From CAZLGO01 sp964559295 (GTDB taxonomy: Archaea; Methanobacteriota; Methanobacteria; Methanobacteriales; Methanobacteriaceae), in contig CAZLGO010000001.1 of NCBI GenBank assembly GCA_964559295.1, forward strand, positions 1-49,185: a DNA stretch of 49,185 nt, written 5' to 3'. A program made the translations under genes and the position numbers. Positions 34,219 through 43,214 of this stretch are shown here, in pieces. Under the pieces are notes generated by a model, which had not been told where the DNA came from, did no database searches, and worked only from the letters and a program-made list of their open reading frames with translations. Each line of letters opens with the position of its first letter. Positions within the stretch are counted from its first letter, which is position 1.

Positions 34219-35898
34219 ATGCCCCACGAGACTGATCGTAAGATGGTAGAAATCCTAAGAATCCTTTCTGATAAGAAAAAGACCCTTGGTGCTAGTACCA
34301 TTGCAGAGGAGCTTAAAAAGAAAGGTTATGATCTTGGGGAGAGGGCGGTACGATATCATATGCGTATTCTGGATGAGCGGGGATTCACAGAACGTATTGG
34401 ATATGCAGGAAGAAAAATAACAGATAAAGGTTTAGAGGAGCTTGAGAAAGCTCTGATTTACGATCGAGTTGACTTTGTCTTTTCCAAATTTGAGGAGAGG
34501 ATCTACCAAACAAGCTTGGATCCTATAAAAGGAGAGGGCATGGTCGTTGTAAATACGTCTAATTTTACTTATGAGAAGGAAATAATGGATATAATCAAAG
34601 AAGTATTCGAAAAAGGTATCGCAGTGAGTCCTTACATAAAAATGGCTAAATTAGATAGTAAAATTGAATTAAATACTATTTGTGGTACAACTATAGACGG
34701 AATATTCCTAAGGGAAGGGATACCAGTAATTCCAAAGTATGGTGGCATTGTTAGCATTGAGGACAATGTCCCAGTAAGATTTACAGAACTTATTGAATAT
34801 AAAAAGACGTCAATGAATCCACTTGAGGCTTTCGCAGCTAAAGAGATGACCTCAACTCTTCAAGTAATTGAAGAAGGAAGTGGGGCAATTCCTGCAAATT
34901 TCAGAGTAATACCAAGTACAGCAAAAAAAAAAGCACAAGATTTGTTTGAAAGGCTTCGAAAGATAGGAATATCAGGAGTTCTCAAGATTGGTGAAAGCGG
35001 GGAATCTGTCCTTGGTATTCCTGTAGAGGATGATATGGTAGGCATTGCAATAATTGGCGGAATAACACCACTTTGTGCTGCGAAGGAAGCAGGTTACTCC
35101 ATTGATATTAAATCAGCAGAAGGTATTATGGAATTTTCGGATATGGAAAAGATCGTCGCTTCAAAACCTGTATTAAAGGCAATCGCTCCTGAAATTAAAA
35201 AGAAAGTTGAGTTTTTACTTTCAAAAGCATGGAATTTTATATATAAGGTGGATTTAGATTTAAAATCTCAAAAAGGCAATGTCGTTGCAAACATATCCTA
35301 TGTTAAGAACGAGGATCTTGATGATGCATTGGAGATTATGGGTAGAGTATGTAGGTCAAAGTACTGTACGAGTAGGTTTTTTAAGATAATTTCGCCCAAA
35401 GATTCAGACAAATCAGGTATTGTAACTGTTTGCAGTTTAACAATTGATGGAATATTGATCAAAAACGGCATATTGGCGGTTCCACGTTATGGAGGAATTC
35501 TCGAGATTGGAAAGAAAGAACCAAGGTTCGTTGAACTTACGGCATACAGTGGATCCTCTTTAGATCCTCACGAGATATATCTTGCAAAAGGTATGACGTC
35601 GGTTTTAGATGCTATAGAAGGTAGTGGCAGAATACTTGCGAGTTTAAGGGAGATTCCATATCTTGCCCGCCCCAAAGCCATTGATATTTTGGATAAAGTT
35701 GAAGATGCAGGGTTTTCGATCCTAAAAGTTGGAAAACCAAGTGAATTCGTTTATAATGCTAAAGTCGAAAGATACCACGTGGGCATCGTAACACCGGGTG
35801 GTTTAAATCAGATTGCAGCAATAAAAGAACAAGGAATCCATGTGGATGTTAAGGCTGTTGAGACTTTGGTTGATATATCTGAAATGGATGAGTTTTAG
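34219..35898 (+). CDS. nrpR: NrpR nitrogen-responsive transcriptional repressor
   Basis: A 559-residue repressor. The N-terminal winged-helix (residues ~5-80, RKMVEILRILSDKKKTLGASTIAEELKKKGYDLGERAVRYHMRILDERGF) precedes two tandem ~230-residue NrpR effector domains (about 85-320 and 330-559). These share the repeated pattern GTTIDGIFLREGIPVIPKYGG / SLTIDGILIKNGILAVPRYGG. The domains bind 2-oxoglutarate in the family. This is the single-protein form with both effector domains. It lies 64 bp after glnA, its likely target. Confidence 0.93.
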   Translation: MPHETDRKMVEILRILSDKKKTLGASTIAEELKKKGYDLGERAVRYHMRILDERGFTERIGYAGRKITDKGLEELEKALIYDRVDFVFSKFEERIYQTSLDPIKGEGMVVVNTSNFTYEKEIMDIIKEVFEKGIAVSPYIKMAKLDSKIELNTICGTTIDGIFLREGIPVIPKYGGIVSIEDNVPVRFTELIEYKKTSMNPLEAFAAKEMTSTLQVIEEGSGAIPANFRVIPSTAKKKAQDLFERLRKIGISGVLKIGESGESVLGIPVEDDMVGIAIIGGITPLCAAKEAGYSIDIKSAEGIMEFSDMEKIVASKPVLKAIAPEIKKKVEFLLSKAWNFIYKVDLDLKSQKGNVVANISYVKNEDLDDALEIMGRVCRSKYCTSRFFKIISPKDSDKSGIVTVCSLTIDGILIKNGILAVPRYGGILEIGKKEPRFVELTAYSGSSLDPHEIYLAKGMTSVLDAIEGSGRILASLREIPYLARPKAIDILDKVEDAGFSILKVGKPSEFVYNAKVERYHVGIVTPGGLNQIAAIKEQGIHVDVKAVETLVDISEMDEF

Positions 35899-35915
35899 TT
35901 ATTTTTTATAAAGAT

Positions 35916-35939
35916 CGATATGTTTATATATGCATATCG
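35916..35939 (+). promoter_or_regulatory. Palindrome over the wtpA promoter, probable operator
   Basis: Inverted repeat CGATATG-N10-CATATCG. Its spacer TTTATATATG is itself TATA-like, so a protein bound to the arms would cover the promoter of the wtp operon. A tungstate- or molybdate-responsive repressor is the obvious candidate, but no regulator gene is present nearby. Confidence 0.5.
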
Positions 35940-35976
35940 TGATACCTCTGAGTTGAAGGATGAGGAGGTAGGAAAA

Positions 35977-37029
35977 ATGGATAATAAAATAATCTTAGCA
36001 GCTATTATCATAGTTCTGGCTGTTATAGGGGTAGGTATATATGCCTATCAAGGCGTTGCACAGGAAAAAACCGTTTTGAAGATATATCATGCAGGTAGTT
36101 TATCTGCTCCACTCGCAGATGCTGAAAAGGCATTCGAAGCATCTCATCCCAATGTAGATATTCAAAGAGAGGCTTATGGAAGCGCTGACGCTGTAAAGCA
36201 GATAAAAGATCTTAAAAGGCCAGGAGACATTGTAGCAGTAGCCGACTATGATTTAATTGACAAAAGAATGATACCGGACCATGCTGACTGGAATTTACAG
36301 TTTGCAAGAGGAGAACTTGTAATTGTATATTCAAATGAGAGTAAATACAAAAGCCAGATAAATGGACAAAATTGGTATCAAATATTCAGAAAGCCCGACG
36401 TAAAATTCGGTTTCAGCGATCCAAATGCTGATCCTTGTGGATACAGATCTGTTATGCTATTCCAGCTTGCAGAATCATTTTACAATGATGATAATATATT
36501 TGATGATTTGATTGCTCAAAACACAGCAATGACATCAGAAACAAATGGTACAGGTTTTGTAATATATGCACCAAGTAATTTAAATCCAACTTCCAAGGTC
36601 ATGATAAGACCAAAGGAAGTAGATTTAATGCAGGCGATTGAATCTGGTAATCTGGACTATCTTATCATATACAAAAGCGTTGCAGAACAGCACAGAAACT
36701 CTGGTGCAAGATTCATCGAACTTCCTGAAAAGCTCAATCTAAAATATACAAAATATGAGAGCGAATACAAAAAAATAAGTCTGATACAAAACAGTGATAC
36801 AGATAAAAGTAAAACTGTAACATTGAAACCGATAGTATATGGGATAACTGTGGTAAAGAATTCAAAACAAATGGAACTTGCATTGGAATTTGTAAAAATG
36901 ATGATCACAAATGAGGGTATTGATATACTCAAGAAAAACTTCCAAGAACCTATAACACCCGCAGTTTCAACAGTTGACTTATCCAAGATACCAGATATGC
37001 TAAAACCATACGTGACGCAAGGCAAATAG
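35977..37029 (+). CDS. wtpA: Tungstate/molybdate ABC transporter, substrate-binding protein
   Basis: A 350-residue extracytoplasmic oxyanion-binding protein. There is an N-terminal membrane anchor (IILAAIIIVLAVIGVGIYAY), then YHAGSLSAPLADAEKAFEASHP, REAYGSADAVKQI and IVAVADYDLI, the WtpA/ModA archaeal pattern. The nearer ATG at 35977 with GAGGAGGT at 35962-35969 is chosen over 35920, which lies in the promoter palindrome. Tungsten or molybdenum would feed formylmethanofuran dehydrogenase. W versus Mo preference is not decidable here. Confidence 0.92.
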   Translation: MDNKIILAAIIIVLAVIGVGIYAYQGVAQEKTVLKIYHAGSLSAPLADAEKAFEASHPNVDIQREAYGSADAVKQIKDLKRPGDIVAVADYDLIDKRMIPDHADWNLQFARGELVIVYSNESKYKSQINGQNWYQIFRKPDVKFGFSDPNADPCGYRSVMLFQLAESFYNDDNIFDDLIAQNTAMTSETNGTGFVIYAPSNLNPTSKVMIRPKEVDLMQAIESGNLDYLIIYKSVAEQHRNSGARFIELPEKLNLKYTKYESEYKKISLIQNSDTDKSKTVTLKPIVYGITVVKNSKQMELALEFVKMMITNEGIDILKKNFQEPITPAVSTVDLSKIPDMLKPYVTQGK

Positions 37030-37147
37030 TCAAAATAGATGTAAAGGAGATTAACTTTTTTGTCCTTTATTTTTATTTATTTTATAATATTGTCCATTAT
37101 AAAACCGATTTTAATAAACTCAAAGGATTATACAAAAGGTGAATAAA

Positions 37148-37939
37148 ATGAGAAAAATAGATTATTCTACATTCTTTTTTGCCCTCATGGGATCATTTGC
37201 AATTTTGTTCGTTTTAATTCCTTTAGTTACCATGATAATATCCGAAGATCCCTCTGTTCTTATGAAGACTTTGAATGATAACGAAGTGCTTAATTCAATA
37301 TTTATAAGCGCATACTGTGCATTTACCGCAACCATCATAGCAATCATATTTGGTGTACCACTTGCATACATCCTTGCGAGACATGATTTCATTGGAAAAG
37401 GTTTTATAGAGTCAATAGTGGATATACCAATTGTAATTCCGCATACTGTAAGCGGCATAGCTCTTCTTACTGTTTATTCACCTAACGGAATCCTTGGATT
37501 GCCATTTGGCAAGATTGGTATCAATTTTATCGACGCGATTCCAGGTATTGTTGTGGCAATGTTATTTGTAAGTGCTTCTTTTATGATAAATTCTGCAAGA
37601 GAAGGATTTGAAAGCGTTGATCCTAGACTTGAGAAAGTCGCTAGAACATTAGGTTCTGGAAGTTTGAGGACATTTTTTACAATAACGATGCCTCTATCCT
37701 TAAGGAGTGTTGTTGTTGGATCCATAATGACATGGGCAAGAGCCATAAGCGAATTTGGAGCTGTTATAGTTTTAGCCTATTATCCCATGATCGCGCCTAC
37801 GCTCATCTACAACAGATTTTTAAACTTTGGATTATCGTCATCGAAACCTGTGGCTGTTTTGCTCATTTTAATATGCATAGTTGTTTTCGTACTGGTCAGG
37901 CTGCTTATTGGAGGATGGAAATTACATGATAAAACTTAA
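37148..37939 (+). CDS. wtpB: Tungstate/molybdate ABC transporter, permease
   Basis: A 263-residue inner-membrane permease with about six helices. It has the ABC-coupling EAA-like loop ESVDPRLEKVARTLGSGSLRTFFTITMPLS (residues 155-184). ATG at 37148 has AAAGGTGA before it; GTG at 37139 is the alternative start. It sits 118 bp after wtpA (no gene between) and overlaps wtpC by 14 bp. Confidence 0.9.
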   Translation: MRKIDYSTFFFALMGSFAILFVLIPLVTMIISEDPSVLMKTLNDNEVLNSIFISAYCAFTATIIAIIFGVPLAYILARHDFIGKGFIESIVDIPIVIPHTVSGIALLTVYSPNGILGLPFGKIGINFIDAIPGIVVAMLFVSASFMINSAREGFESVDPRLEKVARTLGSGSLRTFFTITMPLSLRSVVVGSIMTWARAISEFGAVIVLAYYPMIAPTLIYNRFLNFGLSSSKPVAVLLILICIVVFVLVRLLIGGWKLHDKT

Positions 37940-38969
37940 AAATATATCCAAGGACTGGAAGGAATTCAAGATACGTGAAATAAACCTTCAGGTGGCTGAT
38001 GGTGAATATTTTGTAATTTTAGGTCCAACTGGAGCTGGTAAGACCTTGCTTTTAGAGTTGATCGCAGGTATATGGACCCCAGATTCTGGAAAAATATATA
38101 TTGATGATGTGGATTCTACAAAGCTTCCACCAGAGAAAAGAGGAATTGGGTTTGTTTATCAGGATTACATGCTTTTTCCTCACAAAAACGTATTTGAAAA
38201 CATTGCTTTTGGACTGATTTTAAGGAAATATGATAAAAATGAAATAAAAAGTAAGGTAAAGGCCATAATGGAACTTTTTAATATATCAACTCTCGCCGAT
38301 CGTTATCCGGGAACCTTAAGTGGAGGAGAACAGCAAAGAGTAGCTTTAGCAAGAGCTCTTGTTATTTATCCAAAGATATTGTTGTTAGATGAACCCTTGA
38401 GTGCAGTTGATGAGAGACTTCATGATGAATTGATAAAAGAAATAAAGAAAATACACAGGGATTTTGACATAACAATCATCCATGTGACTCATAACTTCAA
38501 CGAAGCTTTGAGACTTGCTGATAAAATTGCGATTATGAATAAAGGAGAAATCTTGCAGGTGGGAACCCCAGAGGAGATATTTAGAAAACCTAAAAGCAAG
38601 TTTGTGGCTAATTTTGTAGGTGTTGAAAATCTTATAAAAGGATTTGCAGAAGAGACTGATGGCTTAACTAAAATAAAAACAAAAAATTTGGTTATTTACT
38701 CCTCTACCCCAAAAAATGGCGATATTTATCTAAGTATAAGGCCTGAAGATATTACGATTTCAACCGAAAAGGTTAAAACAAGCGCTAGAAATGTTATAAA
38801 AGGTCGAATTAAAGAAGTGATTGATATGGGAGCATTGTTACGGTTGATAATCGATTCTGGAGAACAATTTAGCGTTTTTATGACACGGAAGTCTTTTTTC
38901 GATCTAAAAATAAACGTGGGGTTTGATGTTTGGATGTACTTTAAGGCTTCTGCTGTACATGTTTTTTAG
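37926..38969 (+). CDS. wtpC: Tungstate/molybdate ABC transporter, ATPase
   Basis: A 347-residue ABC ATPase. Walker A GPTGAGKT near residue 33, Q-loop VYQDYMLFPH near 78, signature LSGGEQQRVALARAL near 130, Walker B ILLLDEPLSAVD near 151 and switch His in IHVTHNF near 187. A C-terminal ~110-residue region fits a TOBE/MOP-type regulatory domain. ATG at 37926 (MIKLKNISKDW) is preferred to 37881, which lies deep in wtpB. Confidence 0.92.
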   Translation: MIKLKNISKDWKEFKIREINLQVADGEYFVILGPTGAGKTLLLELIAGIWTPDSGKIYIDDVDSTKLPPEKRGIGFVYQDYMLFPHKNVFENIAFGLILRKYDKNEIKSKVKAIMELFNISTLADRYPGTLSGGEQQRVALARALVIYPKILLLDEPLSAVDERLHDELIKEIKKIHRDFDITIIHVTHNFNEALRLADKIAIMNKGEILQVGTPEEIFRKPKSKFVANFVGVENLIKGFAEETDGLTKIKTKNLVIYSSTPKNGDIYLSIRPEDITISTEKVKTSARNVIKGRIKEVIDMGALLRLIIDSGEQFSVFMTRKSFFDLKINVGFDVWMYFKASAVHVF

Positions 38970-39343
38970 ATCATCTTGTAACTTTTAAAGATCTTTTCTA
39001 TGTATATCCATGAAATAGCGAGGGATATAAGCCCGATATCTATGACAATAGCTCCCCAGATCAACTCTGCGCCACAGATACCACCTATTGTACCGCACAT
39101 GTGGCACCTAAAGAAATGATATGCAAATATTAAAAATCCAATTGCCATTAGAACAAGTGGAACAACAATGGATCCAAAAAGAAGGGTCTGGAATGGTTTT
39201 GAGAACTCTGCTATCGCTCCTAGTTTGAATTTTTGTGAAGTGTAATATATTCTTATGGATAAAAGTACTGCGAGAGTGGTGCCCAATATCCAAAGCCAAG
39301 CACCCCAATGAGTTACAGGATCAAAAAACAGTTTTGCAGCCAT
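38966..39343 (-). CDS. Four-helix membrane protein with CxxC-x6-C motif, unknown
   Basis: A 125-residue protein with four hydrophobic segments. Between helices two and three is RCHMCGTIGGIC, which places Cys residues (C-x2-C-x6-C) at a membrane edge. The arrangement hints at metal or haem-free redox chemistry, but I recognise no family. It is convergent with wtpC, overlapping by 4 bp, so the two 3' ends share sequence. A minus-strand TATAAATATAAAA at about 39371-39383 could be its promoter. Confidence 0.6.
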   Translation of the reverse strand: MAAKLFFDPVTHWGAWLWILGTTLAVLLSIRIYYTSQKFKLGAIAEFSKPFQTLLFGSIVVPLVLMAIGFLIFAYHFFRCHMCGTIGGICGAELIWGAIVIDIGLISLAISWIYIEKIFKSYKMI

Positions 39344-40585
39344 TTATTCACCACCCACCAGTTTCATTGAATTTTATATTTATACGGATTCATTGATTAA
39401 TACTGTGCAAATCATCTTCTCCAGATGTTGAAGATGTTGAGTATATAAACACATCGCTTTATCGTCTCTACACGTTTTATTGTTTTTTTACGGTGTCTTT
39501 TCCAACAAATGTTGTAGATCATACTTCGAAATCTTGCTTATAACCTTTATTGCTCTAAAACCCCTGTCTCAACAATTAAAATTTTAATAATCACTCCTTT
39601 TGTTTATTGAGCGATTTCAATTCTCTAATTTTTTATTGATTCTTTTAGGTTTATTAATTCTTTTAAATGCATTTTTCGATTCGGTGGTATGCATGATTCT
39701 GTAGAAAAGCTGATCTTTACTAATTGATAAACTTATGTATCTGAGCAATATTGTTCATAAATAATAATGGTATTTAACAATAGCAATATTGTCTGGATAA
39801 CAATATATCTGATAGGGATTATGAACATCGAATCAGATTTAAGCCCACAATGCAAGCAAAAATGCTTTTATAAAAATATAATAAAAATAAAACTCGTTGG
39901 AGAAAAGTTTGTCAAAGATTTTATTAAGACCCGTTTACACAGAAAAATGAGTTTTTGTAGTTATCAAAGCTAAGTCCTCGAAGAAACATGCCGTTGGAAA
40001 TCAGAATATTCAATGCCTATAGCAATGGATAAAAATGGAAGGAAGTTACCAGCTTCTACAAGAAGAAGGTAAAAACATAAAAATGGATGAAAATGCCGTT
40101 AAAGTCAATGAATAGCACTTTGGATGCTAAATCCTCGAAAGCATATACAAAAACATATACAAAATAAGTTCTTTTGGTTGTAGGGTGCATTGAGAGTTTA
40201 AGTTCGAAAATGGAAATATAACCTTGGTAAACCAAGTAGTTAAATTCCCGTTTCTTTGAAACAGAGAATAAAAATTTTTTTCGGATACAAGTAGCCAAAA
40301 ATCCAACGAAAAAACGGAAATATGTCTTTTGGGTTATTCATGTGGCATAAAATGTTAAAGTGAGCAGATTTTTGATCCTAAACTCTTTCTTTTTCTTCTT
40401 TTACATCATAATAAAGCAAAATTAATTAATACTGCATGATGAGATAGGTGGGTTGAAAGAACACCTATATAAACTTTTTTGTTTATTCAAAATAGAAAAT
40501 GGTTTAAATAATATTATTGTTAGTAAAGCCATATTGCCATCCACCTGGGTGTAAAGGATAAAATTGGATTTTTGGAGGGAATAAT
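39344..40585. other. 1.2-kb gene-poor region before the CODH operon
   Basis: Very AT-rich, with no intact gene that I can support. Short broken frames occur at 39767-39973 (68 codons, IESDLSPQCKQKCFYKN...) and around 40082-40200, where several stops break up one reading. A small hairpin CTTGGT-AA-ACCAAG lies at 40223-40236. It may be the remains of an insertion element; that is not demonstrable by eye. The last ~140 bp carry the CODH operon promoter. Confidence 0.35.
40444..40473 (+). promoter_or_regulatory. CODH operon promoter with inverted repeat
   Basis: TATA-like CTATATAAA at 40465-40473 overlaps the right arm of an inverted repeat ATAGGTG-N11-CACCTAT (40444-40450 and 40462-40468). A GGTG/CACC-containing imperfect repeat (CCACCTGGGTG) recurs at 40542-40552, nearer the start codon. 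A repressor binding the arms would hinder TBP. CO or redox control is conceivable but not shown. Confidence 0.45.
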
Positions 40586-41056
40586 TTGGAGAAAATTGTA
40601 TACGTTGATATAGAGAAGTGCATGGCCTGTTATACCTGTAAGATCCAGTGTGCGTTGCAGTGGTCAGATAAGGATGATGTTTTCAAAGCATCTAAAGAAA
40701 GACCTCAATTACAATCACGAATAAGAGTAAAAAGAGTTGGAGATTTCTCGATACCAATGTTCTGTCGTCATTGCGAAGTAAATCCTTGTATAGAGGCATG
40801 TCCTGAAGAGGCAATTTACAAAAGAGACGACGGTGTAGTTGTGATCAATCCTGCTATATGTATCGGTTGTCAAAGTTGTATAAAAGCCTGTCCAATAGGT
40901 GCTATTTATTTTGATGTTAAGAAAAATGCTGCTGTAAAATGCGAATTACAATGTTCTAAGCCGTTTGAAGAAAGAGATTTTTGTTGTGTTGAATCTTGTC
41001 CTACAGGAGCATTGATATATGGTGATTTTAGTAAAATAGCAAAAGAGAGGGTATGA
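40586..41056 (+). CDS. cooF: CooF-like iron-sulfur electron-transfer subunit
   Basis: A 156-residue HycB/CooF-type ferredoxin subunit with four cluster motifs: CMACYTCKIQCALQ, CRHCEVNPCIEACP, CIGCQSCIKACP and CELQCSKPFEERDFCCVESCP. It passes electrons from CODH to the membrane complex. The start is TTG at 40586 with GGAGGGA at 40574-40580. One base separates its TGA from cooS, so the two are coupled. The CooF name rests on pairing with cooS; other HycB-like proteins look alike. Confidence 0.83.
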   Translation: MEKIVYVDIEKCMACYTCKIQCALQWSDKDDVFKASKERPQLQSRIRVKRVGDFSIPMFCRHCEVNPCIEACPEEAIYKRDDGVVVINPAICIGCQSCIKACPIGAIYFDVKKNAAVKCELQCSKPFEERDFCCVESCPTGALIYGDFSKIAKERV

Positions 41057-41057
41057 T

Positions 41058-42845
41058 ATGAAAACAATAGATAAGGCAACAGAAAAGATGATCTCGATAG
41101 CCAAGGAGAATTTAATCGATACAGCCTTTGATAGACTTGACCTGCAAATGCCTCAATGTGGTTTTGGGGAGCTTGATTTATGCTGCCGAGATTGTAACAT
41201 GGGGACCTGCAGAATTGACCCTTTTGAAGAACTTCCAGGTAAAGGTCCAAAAAGGGGAGTTTGCGGGCTAACCGATGAGATGATGTCAGCGAGAAATTTC
41301 CTGAAACTTGTTGTAAGGGGTACATCTGCCCATGCAACAGCAGCAAAGAACATTTCAGCAGTTTTGCAAGGAGTTTCAGAAGGAAAAGTCCCTTACAAGG
41401 TAGCAGATGAGGAAAAACTCAAAGAAGTTTTGGAAAAATTAGATTGTGGGGATATTTCTTGCCTATCTGAGAAGGCATTAGGTGATTTTTCAAAAGACGA
41501 AGGAACCTTGAATTTCCTGGAGATGATGCCAGAAGAGCTAATAAGTATGTGGCAAGAGCTTGGCATTCTACCTACAAACATAAACCAAGAGATCGTTGAA
41601 GGTGCATTTAGATTGAACTTTGGTGTAGGTGCAGATCCTTATGATCAGATACTACATGCACTCAAACTTGGTATAGCAGATGGTGCTTGTCTTTTCATTT
41701 CTTCTGAGTTACAAGATATCCTTTTTGGAACACCTCAGCCTAAGGAAGGAGAATCAAACCTTGGAACCCTGAAAAAAGATTATGTTAACATAGTGGCTAT
41801 AGGTCATGCGCCGGTTCTTTTTGAGAAAATATTCGAAGCAACAAGAAATCCGGAAATAAGAAAATATGCAGAAGAAAAGGGTGCGAAGGGAATCGAAGTT
41901 TATGGAATGATGTGTGCCGGTAATGAGCTTTTTGTACGTCATGGAACACCAATGCTTGGAAACTTCCTACAGCAGGAACTTGCAGCATTAACTGGCGCCG
42001 TTGAAGCTGTGGTTGTAGATTCAGGGTGTATAATGCCTGCTTTGGTTGAAACAGCTTCTGATTTCCATACAAAAATAATAACTACAGAAAAGGCAAAAAT
42101 ACCTGGTGCAGAGCACATCGAATTTGACATCGATAAAGCTGATGAAATAGCTGCTCAAATCGTAAATATAGCTATAGATAATTTCGAAAACAGAAAAGAA
42201 GCAAGAATAAACATACCTGAGGAGAAGACATCATTTACCGGCGGATATTCAAAATTACCGGCAGATAAGATTGCATCTGCAATAGCTGATGGAGAAATAA
42301 AAGGAATTGCCCTGCTTTGGGGATGCAACAACCCAAAAACCATACATGATAAGTCCCATGTTGAGATTACAAAGGGTCTTATCAAGAACGACTGTTTGGT
42401 ATTTGGAACTGGCTGCTGGTCATATGCAGCTGCGAAATCTGGTGTCTTAACAGAGGCTGTCGAACTTTCTGGAGATAATTTAAGAGTATTTTGCCAGGAG
42501 GCAGGAATACCACCTGTTGTACACTTAGGATCATATGTGGACATCTCAAGATTTTGCAGCTTGGTGCTTGAAGTTGCAAAAGCTATGGGGAAAACGATAA
42601 AAGAAATTCCGGTTGTAACATGCGCACCAGAATGGACAAGCGAAAAAGCAGCAGCAACAAGCATGTTCTTTGTTGCATTGGGAATTCCAACTGTTTTTGG
42701 CGTTTCACACCCAGCAGGGGTTTCAGGTGTTAGAGATATTCTTGCAACTAAATTTGAGGATATAACAGGTGGAAAGATCCTTGTTGAGAAAGAACCTGAA
42801 AGGGCTGTGAATGTTATTCTGGAGAATCTAAAAGGAAGGGGTTAA
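41058..42845 (+). CDS. cooS: Ni-dependent carbon monoxide dehydrogenase catalytic subunit
   Basis: Oxidises CO with water to CO2, two protons and two electrons at a Ni-Fe-S C-cluster. 595 residues, slightly short for CooS (usually ~620-640). B/D-cluster cysteines are in MPQCGFGELDLCCRDCNMGTC (residues 31-51) and RGVCG. C-cluster ligands are expected in VDSGCIMPAL, LLWGCNNP, FGTGCWSYA and a later ETCAPE-like VVTCAPEW. As a single-subunit anaerobic CODH it is unlike the CdhA of the methanogen ACS complex. It is followed immediately by antiporter and NuoH genes. Confidence 0.93.
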   Translation: MKTIDKATEKMISIAKENLIDTAFDRLDLQMPQCGFGELDLCCRDCNMGTCRIDPFEELPGKGPKRGVCGLTDEMMSARNFLKLVVRGTSAHATAAKNISAVLQGVSEGKVPYKVADEEKLKEVLEKLDCGDISCLSEKALGDFSKDEGTLNFLEMMPEELISMWQELGILPTNINQEIVEGAFRLNFGVGADPYDQILHALKLGIADGACLFISSELQDILFGTPQPKEGESNLGTLKKDYVNIVAIGHAPVLFEKIFEATRNPEIRKYAEEKGAKGIEVYGMMCAGNELFVRHGTPMLGNFLQQELAALTGAVEAVVVDSGCIMPALVETASDFHTKIITTEKAKIPGAEHIEFDIDKADEIAAQIVNIAIDNFENRKEARINIPEEKTSFTGGYSKLPADKIASAIADGEIKGIALLWGCNNPKTIHDKSHVEITKGLIKNDCLVFGTGCWSYAAAKSGVLTEAVELSGDNLRVFCQEAGIPPVVHLGSYVDISRFCSLVLEVAKAMGKTIKEIPVVTCAPEWTSEKAAATSMFFVALGIPTVFGVSHPAGVSGVRDILATKFEDITGGKILVEKEPERAVNVILENLKGRG

Positions 42846-43214
42846 ATGACAATCGTTGAGATAATAGTAGCCATCCTTGCGGTTATTGGTGTAATATTCA
42901 ATTTTTTAGGCGTATTGGGTATTTTGAGGTTTCCAGACGTTTACAACAGGCTTCATGCAAGCACTAAGTGTGTAACCCTTGGAGAAGGTTCTATTATGGT
43001 GGGATTAACCATAATCGGAATCAACATGTATCTTGCTGGGGCAAGTATTTCCTATGTTATAAAGCCCCTTTTGATCATGTTGTTTTTGTTAGTGACAGGA
43101 CCAGTGGCTTCTCATGCAATAGCCAGGGCAGCATACAAGAGCGGAGTACCTTTATGGCCTAAAAGCGTTTTGGATCAATACAAAGAATATCTAAAAAAGG
43201 AGGCAGCTAAATGA
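42846..43214 (+). CDS. MrpG/MnhG-like antiporter subunit
   Basis: A 122-residue protein with three hydrophobic helices and the MrpG pattern GVLGILRFPDVYNRLHASTKCVTLGEGSIMVG (residues 21-52). It corresponds to MbhC of Mbh-type hydrogenases. Part of a sodium/proton-handling module. It begins right after the cooS stop and overlaps the NuoH-like gene by 4 bp. Confidence 0.85.
   Translation: MTIVEIIVAILAVIGVIFNFLGVLGILRFPDVYNRLHASTKCVTLGEGSIMVGLTIIGINMYLAGASISYVIKPLLIMLFLLVTGPVASHAIARAAYKSGVPLWPKSVLDQYKEYLKKEAAK

Noticed and set aside
39767..39973. 68-codon plus-strand ORF as a real gene
   Set aside because: No ribosome-binding site, biased low-complexity composition, and decayed surroundings; more likely a remnant.
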